Positions 23,927 to 32,885 are shown, numbered from the stretch's first letter. The stretch is DNA of 52,176 nucleotides from Desulfospira joergensenii DSM 10085 (GCF_000420085.1 NZ_ATUG01000004.1:1-52176); one strand, 5' to 3'. Notes: a model not told the origin generated them from the sequence alone. A program made the numbers and translations.

Positions 23927-24730
23927 TTAATTTCTATTTTCAAATAGATTTAAAAATTCTTTCGCTAAATTTCTAAAGGCATTAGCTCCTTTTGACCGGG
24001 TTGCGTAATTAAAAATGGTTGTTTGTTTAATAGCTTCAACGGTTTCAAAATCGGAAGATGTTGGAATTGTAGAATTAAAAATATTTTCTTCGCCGAATCT
24101 CATTTGAGCGTTGCTGATATTCGCTTTGTGGGCGGATTTTCTTCTATCTATTTTATTAATTAGAATTTTAAATTCTTTGAGATTATTGTTTTGTTCTTTC
24201 ATTGAAAGCATTAAATCCATAACCCCTTTAATACCTTCTAAACTATTGCCTGATCCAGCGGTCATGGGAATTATAACAACATCGGAACAAAATAAAGCAT
24301 TTGCAACAAAAACCGAAAGAGTAGGGGGGCAATCTATAAAAATATAATCGTAATTACTTACTGCATATTCGTAGACAGCTTTTTTTAAAGTTGCGTTACT
24401 TCCGGGGAAGTCTTGGGCTAATGGAATTTCATGGCCACTAGTTTCTGGAATATTTGGAATTATATCGAGATTGTCTTGGATGGTGGGATAAATACAGTCT
24501 TCTACCGGGATTTTATCTTCCTCATCTACATTAAGCAAATCATACATGCACGACCTGATTATAGCCGGGCCTTTAACTAATGATCTTGTGGAATCGCTTT
24601 GTGGATCGTTATCGATTAGTAAAACTTTTTTCTTTTTAATTGCCAGGGCTGCGGATAAATTTACAGCAGTAATTGTTTTTCCGGTCCCACCTTTGTAATT
24701 GGATATGGTCCCTATTAAACCTCGTCTCAT
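23927..24730 (-). CDS. parA: ParA-family partition ATPase
   Basis: The 267-residue Walker ATPase segregates plasmids. The deviant Walker A KGGTGKT lies at residues 13-19, with LLIDNDPQS (Walker A') and YIFIDCPPTLS (Walker B) following. I start at ATG 24730 because GAAGGAG lies nine bases upstream; an ATG at 24775 would add 15 basic residues. A possible -35 TTGACA is at 24795-24790. No obvious parB follows; the Rep-like gene downstream may fill that place. Confidence 0.92.
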   Translation of the reverse strand: MRRGLIGTISNYKGGTGKTITAVNLSAALAIKKKKVLLIDNDPQSDSTRSLVKGPAIIRSCMYDLLNVDEEDKIPVEDCIYPTIQDNLDIIPNIPETSGHEIPLAQDFPGSNATLKKAVYEYAVSNYDYIFIDCPPTLSVFVANALFCSDVVIIPMTAGSGNSLEGIKGVMDLMLSMKEQNNNLKEFKILINKIDRRKSAHKANISNAQMRFGEENIFNSTIPTSSDFETVEAIKQTTIFNYATRSKGANAFRNLAKEFLNLFENRN

Positions 24731-24847
24731 CTTTTTTAACTCCTTCTGAATTGAACGGTTTTTATACCGATACATTAAAGATCCTTTATTGTCAACACTC
24801 TTAAATCAAAAATATATATACTTATATAAACCAATTTATAAAAAAAA

Positions 24848-25290
24848 GGGGTTACAGCGAGCCCGCTGCCGGTCCCTTTCCGGCTTCATATTCATTCGGT
24901 CCCAGGGCAAAGCCCTGGGACTTCCCTCCAGTGACTTCCCTTCGGCTAACCCTTACGCCGTCCCGCCGTATTTATTCCGGTCTAAGGCCCGGCGACGAGG
25001 AAGGAAACCGGAATACTGCCCCGGTTTCTACTAAAATCACCCCTGAAAAACCCGCAATTTAACGCTTTGGTCATTCGCCCTTGCAACAGCAAAAAAATAT
25101 TTTTGGGGATCCTGCAAAGCCGGATTCCAAAAAATATTTCCCGCCCTTCATAAAATCAGGGTTTTGTCTGTTGCCGGGCATTCCCGTCGCTTTGAAAGAT
25201 AGGCGGGTTCAGGGGTTAATTAAAATTTAAACTGATAAAGGGCTTTTTTCTCAGGTTTTAGAAACCTGAATAAATAGATTTTTAACCGCC
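24848..25290 (+). repeat. Dispersed repeat, copy B
   Basis: Closely matches 690-1107 of copy A and the corresponding part of copy C, but starts only at GGGGTTACAGCG, so it lacks the terminator and first 300 bases. It keeps the long AT-rich hairpin (near 25094-25138) and the TCAGGTTT hairpin, and leads into the leader motif of the gene at 25342. The last part switches to the sequence type found at 2014-2060, so copy B is a mosaic. Confidence 0.88.
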
Positions 25291-25333
25291 CTGGGTAGAG
25301 GGCATAAACGAACCACCTTTAGTAAGGGAAAGG
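25288..25333 (+). ncRNA. Two-hairpin cis-regulatory RNA motif, instance 3
   Basis: P1 is GCCCT/AGGGC around GGGTAG. P2 is CCTTT/AAAGG around AGTAAGGG. It ends nine bases before the ATG of the DUF2958 gene. Confidence 0.75.
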
Positions 25334-25341
25334 ATATTAAA

Positions 25342-25659
25342 ATGATGATTACCAACGAACACTTAAAAGGGATTCCCGGACTTTACCAAGCCGAAGGAGT
25401 CAAGGCCAAAGATAAAATTATTTATCTTCATATGTGTCTTGGGGCTTGCCATTGGTACGCTGCCGAATATGACCCTAAAGCCCGCATATTTTACGGGTTC
25501 GCCGTTTTTAATGACGATTTTATAAACGCTCAATGGGGTTTTTTTTCGCTTAACGAATTGCGGGGATTGCGGCTGCGGAAATATCTTGAAGTCGAAGTAA
25601 ACCCGAATTTTGAGCCCAGGCCAGCCGGGGAAATCGAAACCATAAAGGATTTAATTTAA
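25342..25659 (+). CDS. DUF2958-type protein, paralogue 1
   Basis: The 105-residue protein shows the DUF2958 pattern: an early IPGLY, then WYAAEYDP, FYGFAVFNDDF, WGFFSLNEL and a closing NPNFEPR. A paralogue on the other strand lies at 37177-37515. The domain is common on plasmids near DUF932 and RadC genes; its biochemical role is not established to my knowledge. It starts just behind repeat copy B and the leader motif. Confidence 0.8.
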   Translation: MMITNEHLKGIPGLYQAEGVKAKDKIIYLHMCLGACHWYAAEYDPKARIFYGFAVFNDDFINAQWGFFSLNELRGLRLRKYLEVEVNPNFEPRPAGEIETIKDLI

Positions 25660-25688
25660 CTAAAGAGCAGGGCAGGGGGGGCGATATT

Positions 25689-26081
25689 ATGGAGCGAATT
25701 TTACCAGAAAAATTATGGTTTTGCGGTCCTTGTGGCGACAATGAATATACATTGAATAGTCTTAAATGGCTTAAATACTCGATCAGGATTCTTGAAACTT
25801 CAAATGATTGGAGAAAAATAAAAAAGGTTTTAGGTGAACTTTCATATATTCTAAACAGCCATTTAATTGATTGCTATAAATTCCATCCATCTATTAAATA
25901 CCAGGACTATAAAGCGTATATCCTGCCTTTAATTAAAGATCTTTATAATCGAATGATAAGCCCCCCTGATTATAAATGGGATGGGTTATTTAAAATCGAG
26001 ATCCGGAAACCCGGACGGCCCCGGAAAAAGAGAGCGTATAAAAAACCTTGGATTAAGAACACTTGTCAGGTAGATTTTTAA
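25689..26081 (+). CDS. Hypothetical protein with AT-hook-like tail (130 aa)
   Basis: A mostly helical protein with many aromatic residues (SLKWLKYSIRILE, CYKFHPSIKYQDY) ends in KPGRPRKKRAYKK, which contains the AT-hook-like core GRPRKK. That suggests minor-groove DNA binding. It is probably co-transcribed with the DUF2958 gene 29 bases upstream. No family is recognised. Confidence 0.6.
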   Translation: MERILPEKLWFCGPCGDNEYTLNSLKWLKYSIRILETSNDWRKIKKVLGELSYILNSHLIDCYKFHPSIKYQDYKAYILPLIKDLYNRMISPPDYKWDGLFKIEIRKPGRPRKKRAYKKPWIKNTCQVDF

Positions 26082-26151
26082 TAATCATAAAAAAATATAG
26101 TAAAATATAATAAAAAGCTTGCAAAAACCACAAAAACACTATAAACTAATA

Positions 26152-26204
26152 TTAGTTTCTTGGGTAGAAGAAACTAAAATTAATTAATCTTAGTAAGGGA
26201 GATT
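26152..26204 (+). ncRNA. Two-hairpin cis-regulatory RNA motif, instance 4
   Basis: P1 is a perfect ten-base stem TTAGTTTCTT/AAGAAACTAA around GGGTAG, wholly different in sequence from the other P1 stems. P2 is AATCT/AGATT around AGTAAGGG. This instance gives the clearest compensatory change. It ends six bases before the DUF932 start codon. Confidence 0.8.
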
Positions 26205-26210
26205 TTTAAA

Positions 26211-27014
26211 ATGGAAGAAATCAAAGAATTATCAAACGAGACTCTTGTCAGCCTGGCCCCCTCTATTGGAGCCACCGCAGCAATTAACGGCGTATCTGAA
26301 AGATATAGCTTTGTGCCTACAATTCAGGCAATTAATTATCTCAGGGATTCAAACTGGATTCCGGTTCAAGCTGGCCAGGCCGGGGTAAGGCTTGAGGATC
26401 GGAGGGGTTTTCAAAAACACATGATCCGTTTTACCCGTCCGGATCTGCTTGTTAATGGTCATCGTATGGATATGCTTCTTTATAATTCCCATGATAGGGG
26501 ATGCGCTTTCCAGCTTATCGGCGGGGTTTTTAAATTTGCATGTGCAAATGGCTTGGTGATCGGCGATAGGATGGCCGAATATTCCCACCGGCACGTAGGA
26601 TTTACACCGGAAAAATTTATTGAGTCTGCCGCCATGGTTGGAAAACATATTGAAAAGGTGGCCGGGGTTGTTGATGATTGGCAAACGATCCAGCTTGAAG
26701 AAATTGAAAAAGATTATTTTGCCCAGGCCGCACATAAGTTAATTTATGATGAGCCGGAAAAATCTCCAATTCGCTCAACACAGCTTTTGAATACCCGCAG
26801 GACGGAAGATAGGAATAAATCCGACTTGTGGACCACGTTTAACACGATTCAGGAGAACACAATTAAGGGTGGACTCCGGGGTAGATCCCCCAAGGGCCGC
26901 AGGGCAAAAACCCGTCCGGTTAAATCCATTGACCGGAATAAAAAAATAAATAAAGTTCTTTGGGAACTCACCCAAAAAATGGCAGAATTAAAAGGCGTTA
27001 GAGCCGCCGCATAA
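26211..27014 (+). CDS. DUF932 family protein
   Basis: The 267-residue protein has the DUF932 layout: SERYSFVPT near residue 30, VQAGQAGVRLEDRRGFQKHM, then a central FKFACANGLVIGDRMAEYSHRHVG block and a helical region. DUF932 proteins are abundant on plasmids, phages and conjugative elements, often with RadC and DUF2958; the molecular function is unclear. The C-terminus here is basic (KGRRAKTRPVKS). It is followed by a strong terminator. Confidence 0.85.
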   Translation: MEEIKELSNETLVSLAPSIGATAAINGVSERYSFVPTIQAINYLRDSNWIPVQAGQAGVRLEDRRGFQKHMIRFTRPDLLVNGHRMDMLLYNSHDRGCAFQLIGGVFKFACANGLVIGDRMAEYSHRHVGFTPEKFIESAAMVGKHIEKVAGVVDDWQTIQLEEIEKDYFAQAAHKLIYDEPEKSPIRSTQLLNTRRTEDRNKSDLWTTFNTIQENTIKGGLRGRSPKGRRAKTRPVKSIDRNKKINKVLWELTQKMAELKGVRAAA

Positions 27015-27023
27015 ATGTAACCG

Positions 27024-27051
27024 GCCCCCCTGGTGAACCAGGGGGGCTTTT
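27024..27051 (+). terminator. Rho-independent terminator after DUF932
   Basis: A ten-base GC-rich stem (27024-27033 with 27038-27047) closes a TGAA loop and is followed by TTTT. Confidence 0.8.
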
Positions 27052-27088
27052 AAAAAGGATTTGATTATGAAAATTAAGGAAAATTCAA

Positions 27089-27301
27089 ATGTCAGTTAAC
27101 CAGGCCCCGAGAAAAATGGTTCAAATTACAAAGGCGGATTCTTTGAAAATTATTGCCGAATACCAAAATAAATTTGGAAAGGCCACGGCAGCGGGAACGG
27201 TTAGCCAGATTTTAAAAGAATATTCCGAAATGGAAAAAGAGCTTTCTCGGCTGAAAGACTTTATCCGGGAAATTCAAAGAAAAGCAGTATCTTTACTTTA
27301 A
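27089..27301 (+). CDS. Small helical hypothetical protein (70 aa)
   Basis: The protein contains ADSLKIIAEYQNKFGKATAA and a heptad-like helix (EYSEMEKELSRLKDFIREI), which suggests a short coiled coil. It precedes the vbhA-like gene by 24 bases and may be the first gene of that operon. No named family is recognised. Confidence 0.55.
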   Translation: MSVNQAPRKMVQITKADSLKIIAEYQNKFGKATAAGTVSQILKEYSEMEKELSRLKDFIREIQRKAVSLL

Positions 27302-27325
27302 ACCGCCTTTAAAAAGGAAAAGCCA

Positions 27326-27544
27326 ATGAATACAGCCGCAAAAAAAACACAAAACCCATTACTGGACCCTAAAGTGGTTGGGGATCGTTTAAAGGCTTTG
27401 AGAAATGGTTTTGCCTCTAATGCCATAGAGGGCAATCCTTTAACTGAAAAAGAAAAGATTTTTTTGGAGGGTTTGGTTAGGAAGGGTTTGACCGACGATC
27501 AAATGATAATAGAAATCAAAAGGGTTTTGAAAATTGAGTCTTAA
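27326..27544 (+). CDS. vbhA: VbhA-like antitoxin of a Fic system
   Basis: The 72-residue protein carries the class I Fic inhibition motif (S/T)xxxE(G/N) as SNAIEG near residues 31-36, followed by NPLTEKEKIFLEGLVRKGLT, as in VbhA antitoxins. The glutamate would block the ATP site of the partner Fic enzyme. It overlaps the fic gene by 11 bases. Class I Fic pairs occur with conjugative type IV systems, which fits this window. Confidence 0.85.
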   Translation: MNTAAKKTQNPLLDPKVVGDRLKALRNGFASNAIEGNPLTEKEKIFLEGLVRKGLTDDQMIIEIKRVLKIES

Positions 27545-28169
27545 AAAAACGGCCACCCCGCACCTGATTCCCGGGACGGACATCCTTAAAAACAAACCGG
27601 GGTTTACCAACCAGGCCCGGCTTGATCAGTTTGAAAGGATGGCAGCAAGTTCCCGTATGACAACGATTCCAGAGGGTGATTTTTCCAGTGAACACCTGAA
27701 AAAGATTCATAAACATCTTTTTAGTGATGTCTATGAATGGGCCGGACAGTTTAGGGATGTTCCTATTGAAAAAGGAACCACCGTTTTTTGCCGTCCGGAG
27801 TTTGTTGACCAGGAGGCAAACAAACTAACAAAGGCCGTTGATATGTCCAAATTAAAAAATTTGAACCATAAAGCCTTTGTTGGAGAATTGTCGCATATCG
27901 TTGGGGAGCTTAACGTGGTTCATCCTTTCCTTGAGGGGAACGGGCGAACTCTCCGGGCCTATGCTGAAAAAATATGCAAAACAGCCGGGTATAACCTTGA
28001 TATAACCAAGTTGCAGGGCGAAGAGTGGAATAATGCTTTTATCCGGGCTTATTCTCAAGACAATAAAGGGATAGAGGCTATTTTGCAAAAAAGGGTAACA
28101 CCAACAGCGGTTAAGCGTTTACAACTCAACCGGGGCCAAAATGAAAATACAAGGGGGCCGATAAGGTAA
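27534..28169 (+). CDS. Fic-domain AMPylase toxin (VbhT-like)
   Basis: Fic enzymes transfer AMP or a related group to target proteins, and VbhT-type toxins are reported to modify type II topoisomerases. The active-site motif is HPFLEGNGRTLR (residues 128-139), matching HPFx(D/E)GNGRxxR, with a catalytic histidine. The start is TTG at 27534, overlapping the antitoxin; no better ATG is near. At 211 residues it lacks a BID secretion domain, unlike Bartonella VbhT. The C-terminus is basic (LQLNRGQNENTRGPIR). Confidence 0.85.
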   Translation: MSLKKTATPHLIPGTDILKNKPGFTNQARLDQFERMAASSRMTTIPEGDFSSEHLKKIHKHLFSDVYEWAGQFRDVPIEKGTTVFCRPEFVDQEANKLTKAVDMSKLKNLNHKAFVGELSHIVGELNVVHPFLEGNGRTLRAYAEKICKTAGYNLDITKLQGEEWNNAFIRAYSQDNKGIEAILQKRVTPTAVKRLQLNRGQNENTRGPIR

Positions 28170-28171
28170 TT

Positions 28172-28657
28172 ATGGTTAAATTAAAATTAACGGTCGTTTT
28201 CTTTATTCTTTTTCTTCCTGTTCAGTGTTTTTCGTGGATCGGGGCCGTTTATAATATTACTGATGGAGATACAATCAAGGTGCTAAGAAACGGCCAGATT
28301 GTAAAGATAAGACTATACGGCATAGACACCCCGGAAAAAACACAGGCCCAGGGGATGGCCGCAAAGATTTTTCTTCAAAAAATTATCAAGCCTGGGGTTA
28401 AGGTATCAATTGAATCAATAAATACTGACCACTATGGGCGGACCGTCGGGATTGTTGAGGTCCAGGCCACGGGTTTAAATATCAATCAAACCCTTGTAAA
28501 AAATGGTTATGCTTGGGTTTATATCCGATATTGCAAAAAAGCTTTTTGCCGGATCTGGAAAGACCTTGAAAATAAAGCCCGGGGCCTGAAAATAGGATTA
28601 TGGATCGATTCAGATCCGGTTCCGCCCTGGGAGTATCGCAGATTGAAACACAATTAA
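28172..28657 (+). CDS. Exported thermonuclease-like (SNase) nuclease
   Basis: The 161-residue protein has a signal peptide (about 1-22, LFLPVQCFS) and the staphylococcal nuclease fold: ITDGDTIKV, IRLYGIDTPEK (R and E catalytic), DHYGR and GLNINQTLVKNGYAWVY. It would cut DNA or RNA outside the cytoplasm in a calcium-dependent manner. It starts two bases after the fic gene. SNase homologues are common on conjugative plasmids; the role in transfer is unclear. Confidence 0.88.
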   Translation: MVKLKLTVVFFILFLPVQCFSWIGAVYNITDGDTIKVLRNGQIVKIRLYGIDTPEKTQAQGMAAKIFLQKIIKPGVKVSIESINTDHYGRTVGIVEVQATGLNINQTLVKNGYAWVYIRYCKKAFCRIWKDLENKARGLKIGLWIDSDPVPPWEYRRLKHN

Positions 28658-28673
28658 AGGAATTGTATCTGAT

Positions 28674-29147
28674 ATGAATAATAGATTTGATAAAGACACT
28701 TTAAAAATAAGAACTATTTCACAAAAATTAATCTGGATGCTTTCAAGTGAAATGCCTATCGACCAAGAATATAGAAAACGTGTTTTTTCATCAATAAACT
28801 GGCTGAGTGCCATTGTTTGTGATGATTGGCCCCGTCCGGGTTTTAAAGAAATATACGAAGAAATCAATGATTATGCCATACACCAGGTTGTCCAGGTTAG
28901 GCAGAAAGACCAGATAATAGAACTTTGGCAAGAGTTTTGCCAAGAAGTAGCTGCCCAGGTGGACAAACCTGTTTATTTTGGCGATAACCCGGTCTTAAAA
29001 GTTGACAGAATAGAGTCGTTTATGAATTGGCGATATACCGGGGAATCTCATGGTTTTATAGCTGGAAAAATAAGATTTTGGGCCGGTTTAAAAAATTTAT
29101 TTCGTGGGGTTTCCATGTATCGGTTCTATGAACCGGAACAAAATTAG
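28674..29147 (+). CDS. Hypothetical protein (157 aa)
   Basis: A soluble-looking protein with many aromatic and charged residues (EQ-rich helix DQIIELWQEFCQEVAAQ near the middle). No signal peptide or motif is visible. It follows the nuclease by 16 bases and probably shares its operon. I recognise no family. It marks the last gene before a non-coding stretch and the low-GC PARIS-like pair. Confidence 0.55.
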   Translation: MNNRFDKDTLKIRTISQKLIWMLSSEMPIDQEYRKRVFSSINWLSAIVCDDWPRPGFKEIYEEINDYAIHQVVQVRQKDQIIELWQEFCQEVAAQVDKPVYFGDNPVLKVDRIESFMNWRYTGESHGFIAGKIRFWAGLKNLFRGVSMYRFYEPEQN

Positions 29148-29224
29148 CTGACTGAAATTAAATCTAAATTGTGAGGATGGCCCGGGCCAGATCCCGGCCA
29201 GGCTAATAAGGATAATAATATATA

Positions 29225-29270
29225 AACCTGATTTTTAGGATTGGCTTGCAATGGGATCGAAAATCAGGTT
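29225..29270. repeat. Long hairpin in the 29148-29508 gap
   Basis: AACCTGATTTT (29225-29235) is perfectly complementary to AAAATCAGGTT (29260-29270), with a 24-nt loop. No T-tract follows. The rest of this 360-base gap holds no gene that I can see; base composition drops here, so it may be the left junction of an inserted defence module. Confidence 0.5.
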
Positions 29271-29400
29271 ACTCTCCAATAAACTTGATTATCGTTTTTT
29301 GATCAGCCTGTCTGGATTGGTTGGATAACATTCAAATTTTCAAGTTATCTAGCTAAAAATTGGATAATAAACAGATATACAGAACCACACATTATATATA

Positions 29401-29410
29401 TTGTTGGGGT
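29401..29410. repeat. 10-bp inverted repeat flanking the PARIS-like pair, left
   Basis: TTGTTGGGGT is the exact reverse complement of ACCCCAACAA at 31871-31880. The pair brackets the two-gene module. Chance pairing of ten bases between two such gaps is not negligible, so this is only suggestive of a mobile boundary. Confidence 0.35.
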
Positions 29411-29508
29411 AAGAATAAATTTGGCTATAAATTTGATCAATTCATGTCAAAACAAATTTGAATATATTTGCTGTACGGCTTAATTCCATATTGGTTAGGG
29501 AGGCAATA

Positions 29509-30870
29509 ATGAGCGGAATAACCTTGTTCGAAATAACTAAATTACATGGATATAAAGATTTTAAACTGCATTTAAAAGATAGTACGTTAATCCTCGTTGG
29601 AGAAAATGGGACTGGAAAAACAACGGTATTAAGATTGCTTTATTATTTGCTTTCAGGCCAATGGGGAGCACTTGCAAAGTTTAAATTTGAGCAATTATCC
29701 ATAACTATTAACAATGAAAGACATGTGTTGTCTTATTCGTATTTAGAACAAAAAATAAGAGGTCTCGATAAAAAAGTATTGAGAAGAGTACCTATTCATA
29801 TACGCCAACGTTTTTTGGAACTGCTTGAACAGAGTGAAGGAAATATATTATTGCCTGATTTGGAACTACTGTGTGACCGATTTGATATACCTGTTCATTT
29901 CATAATGCAAGAACTAGATTTATTTACCCGTCCTCAAGGTAAACATGCAGAAAAGCTAAAAGCTGTTCTTGAAAATGTTAACAAATCACTGAATGCTCAA
30001 CTGTTATATCTCCCAACTTACCGTCGAATCGAACAAGAATTAAATTTAATTTTTAAAGGGATTGATGATGAGGAATTGCTTCACAGGCATAAATATATGG
30101 CACCCAGGAAAAGGCATGACACATATGTCGAGTTAGTTGAATTCGGCATGAAAGACGTTGTTCGAGCCATCAGAAGCACTCTTGAGCAACTCAAGGAGTT
30201 TGCGAGAGAAAACCTCAACAATTTAACATTGGGCTATCTTGGGGATGTGGTTGATCAGAAATATGCTGAAGTCAGCGTAGATCAGATCCAAAAATCCTCA
30301 GATGAAACTATTGAAAACGTTCTGAATAGAATTCATGCATCTATTCTTTCTACAACAAGCAAACAGCATCTGTCACAGACGATACAAAAGGTTAAAAATG
30401 GAGAAAATTTAGACGAACATGCAAAGGTAATTTGCCACTATTTTATTAAACTTCTTGCATTTCAAGAAGAACTTCAAAAAAACGAAGATTCTATTAGTAA
30501 GTTTTGCGATGTATGCAATGAATATATGGTCGACAAAACTTTCATATATGACAGTTCGTCATTCTCGTTCAACATTAAAGCTGATTGTCCTGATGGGAAC
30601 CAAAGAGACGTTGAGCTTAAGCAGTTATCATCCGGAGAAAAACAAATTGTCTCTTTGTTTAGTCATCTCTACTTATCGGGTGGGGCAAAATATTTCGTCC
30701 TCATTGATGAGCCAGAGCTATCTTTATCTGTTACCTGGCAACGTAGATTTTTAACAGACATAAGAAATGGTGGTTTTTGTTCAGGTATTGTGGCTGTGAC
30801 CCATTCTCCATTTATTTATGACAATGAGCTAAAGTCTTATGCGCATGGCCTTGGCGAATTCTGCGTTTGA
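29509..30870 (+). CDS. ariA: AAA ATPase, PARIS AriA-like
   Basis: The 453-residue ATPase has Walker A VGENGTGKTT (about 29-38) right after an MSGITLFEITKL-type start, an ABC signature LSSGEKQIVSL (about 386-396) and Walker B FVLIDEPELSL; a switch histidine follows in AVTHSPF. This is the AAA15/OLD-like architecture. Paired with a DUF4435 gene it fits PARIS, in which AriA holds AriB until a phage anti-restriction protein triggers release. The start at 29509 has a strong GGGAGG site. Base composition is lower in GC than the neighbours, suggesting separate acquisition. Confidence 0.85.
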   Translation: MSGITLFEITKLHGYKDFKLHLKDSTLILVGENGTGKTTVLRLLYYLLSGQWGALAKFKFEQLSITINNERHVLSYSYLEQKIRGLDKKVLRRVPIHIRQRFLELLEQSEGNILLPDLELLCDRFDIPVHFIMQELDLFTRPQGKHAEKLKAVLENVNKSLNAQLLYLPTYRRIEQELNLIFKGIDDEELLHRHKYMAPRKRHDTYVELVEFGMKDVVRAIRSTLEQLKEFARENLNNLTLGYLGDVVDQKYAEVSVDQIQKSSDETIENVLNRIHASILSTTSKQHLSQTIQKVKNGENLDEHAKVICHYFIKLLAFQEELQKNEDSISKFCDVCNEYMVDKTFIYDSSSFSFNIKADCPDGNQRDVELKQLSSGEKQIVSLFSHLYLSGGAKYFVLIDEPELSLSVTWQRRFLTDIRNGGFCSGIVAVTHSPFIYDNELKSYAHGLGEFCV

Positions 30871-30882
30871 GAGGTTCTGAAC

Positions 30883-31845
30883 ATGAGTATGATAGAAGTG
30901 CATTCCCAAGCACTTGATAGTATCTCAGGTATTTATCATGAGTTTCTTGGGCGGTTTAATCAAACATCAAAAAAAGTTTATGGCATTGTCGAGGGGAAAG
31001 AAGATTTGTCCTTCTACCATGGCTTCATTGAGCAAGTTATTCCCGATGGTTGGCAAATTGAATTGTGGCATGCTGGTAACAAAGACAAAGTTTTAGACCT
31101 TCATTCAACTTTTGACTGGAGTCGTTTCTCGAAGAATCAAGTTGTGTTCTTTATCGACCGTGACTTTTCGACTATTTTGGGAGAGGAACTCCCAAAAGAA
31201 TCAAATATTTTTATAACTGAAGGATATTCAATTGAAAATTACGTTGTTAACCGAAATACTTGCGATAGGCTGCTGTGTGAAATATTTAACCTTTCGGTGG
31301 TTCCAAAAACAGAAAAAGACCACATACTTGATTTGTTTGACGAACAGTTGAATATATTCGTAACAGACCTTATTCCTGTTATGGCTTGGATATTAGTTTG
31401 GAAGAGGTCTGGAGAAAAACCTTGTTTGAATGACATATTTATGAAGCATATTTTTTCATTCAATGATGAACAAATCACATTAAATCAACACCCAAAAGAA
31501 AAAGAAAATATACAGGACTACATTCACTCACAGTGTAACATAAAGTTAGATAACAATATTGACATCTCGCAAACTGAAGAAGAAATACGAGGTCAGGGAA
31601 ACATTTTGATGCTGACAAGAGGGAAATACCTCCTGTGGTTTCTCGTCGAATTTGCTGCAGCAATCCATACAAGTATTGGTAAATTTTCGGCCGAAATCAA
31701 AGCACCACCTAAGATTCACGTTACTGTCAGCCAAGCTAACGCTAATGTCTTAGTAGCCCCAAGAGCAAGGATACCTGAAGCGCTAAGATCATTTTTAAAA
31801 AATACTCTTTGCGTCCATACTAAACAATATCATAGTGCAGCTTAA
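30883..31845 (+). CDS. ariB: DUF4435 Toprim protein, PARIS AriB-like
   Basis: The 320-residue protein begins with a DUF4435-type Toprim core: YGIVEGKEDLSFYHGF (glutamate near residue 38) and VVFFIDRDF (acidic pair near 91-93), followed by ITEGYSIENYVV. In PARIS the AriB nuclease degrades host tRNA once released by AriA, causing abortive infection. It follows ariA by 12 bases, so the two are co-transcribed. The family match is strong; whether the trigger is the same is unknown. Confidence 0.85.
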   Translation: MSMIEVHSQALDSISGIYHEFLGRFNQTSKKVYGIVEGKEDLSFYHGFIEQVIPDGWQIELWHAGNKDKVLDLHSTFDWSRFSKNQVVFFIDRDFSTILGEELPKESNIFITEGYSIENYVVNRNTCDRLLCEIFNLSVVPKTEKDHILDLFDEQLNIFVTDLIPVMAWILVWKRSGEKPCLNDIFMKHIFSFNDEQITLNQHPKEKENIQDYIHSQCNIKLDNNIDISQTEEEIRGQGNILMLTRGKYLLWFLVEFAAAIHTSIGKFSAEIKAPPKIHVTVSQANANVLVAPRARIPEALRSFLKNTLCVHTKQYHSAA

Positions 31846-31870
31846 CATTAGTTCTATCCAAAACTGGATA

Positions 31871-31880
31871 ACCCCAACAA
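31871..31880. repeat. 10-bp inverted repeat flanking the PARIS-like pair, right
   Basis: ACCCCAACAA is the exact reverse complement of 29401-29410; see that entry. The surrounding gap (31846-32130) shows no gene. Confidence 0.35.
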
Positions 31881-32130
31881 ATAAAATACAGCGGGCGTAA
31901 AAAGCCGTGCCGCTGATTTAACCGTTAAAATTACATTTTATACATTATTATCCACCTTTTGATAGATCTTAACAGGCACCCACCAAATTCAGGTTAATAG
32001 AATAAACACTTTAATATAGTGCGGGGAGCTTTAGTCTCTTTAAAATCGTTGGTTTTAGCTAACAGCCATGGAAACTATTCTTTCTATTGTTTCAAAAATT
32101 TTAATCCTAATTGTAAGGGATATTACCATT

Positions 32131-32640
32131 ATGTTTATAGATATTTTAACTGTAATAATTTTATTCCTTACGTTTCTATCGGTTCTCGCTTATACCTTCA
32201 TTGCTAAAAAGCAAACAGACGAACTTATTAAACAGCGTAAGTTATCAGTTATGCCATCGTTATTATTCACAGCAAGTCAATTCACTGCAATAGCTGATGA
32301 AGAAACAGGTGTATATCTTAAGAACATTGGGAAAGGATCGGCGATGAACATTACAATTGAAAATTTCTACCATCCTGAATGCGGGGATTTATATTATGAG
32401 TTTCAACCTGTTGATTTGATCCATTCAGGTGAAACGGTCAATGTTGAGTATAAACACTGGAAAAAACATGAAGAACGGTTAGATAGAGGACTCATGCTGT
32501 GGATGTTTGATAAAAATCATAACTCACAATTTATAGCTGAAATCAAAATTAATTTCATGGATATCGAAGGAAATAAATACCAACAGACAAACCGGGTCGG
32601 TAAAGGTAAATATCATCATGGCCCGGCAAAATCTGTCTGA
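32131..32640 (+). CDS. Membrane-anchored hypothetical protein (169 aa)
   Basis: One N-terminal membrane segment (about residues 3-25) is followed by a basic turn (AKKQTDELIKQRK) and a soluble beta-rich domain (VYLKNIGKGSAMNITIEN) typical of many single-pass anchored domains of unknown function. I prefer ATG 32131, which has AAGGGA upstream, over ATG 32068, which would add a second hydrophobic stretch. It lies between the PARIS-like pair and the resolvase and may be part of the same inserted block. No function assigned. Confidence 0.55.
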   Translation: MFIDILTVIILFLTFLSVLAYTFIAKKQTDELIKQRKLSVMPSLLFTASQFTAIADEETGVYLKNIGKGSAMNITIENFYHPECGDLYYEFQPVDLIHSGETVNVEYKHWKKHEERLDRGLMLWMFDKNHNSQFIAEIKINFMDIEGNKYQQTNRVGKGKYHHGPAKSV

Positions 32641-32885
32641 ATAAAAGAATATAAGCTGTTCGCAACAAAATGTCTCTAGTCTGTTGCATTTGCAAACAAG
32701 GTTTGTTTCATTCCGGGTAATAGCATAACCAAAAATCAGGCCTCTTGCCGTTTCCCTGCTCTTTTTTTCGGCCGAAAAATGCACCAAATCTTAAAGATTC
32801 GTTTCAGTGTCAATAAAGGTATACGTTTTCAGACAGTTATCAACAATCCAAAAAGAGTGTCTAAAAAGCTTTGATTTATAATAGA

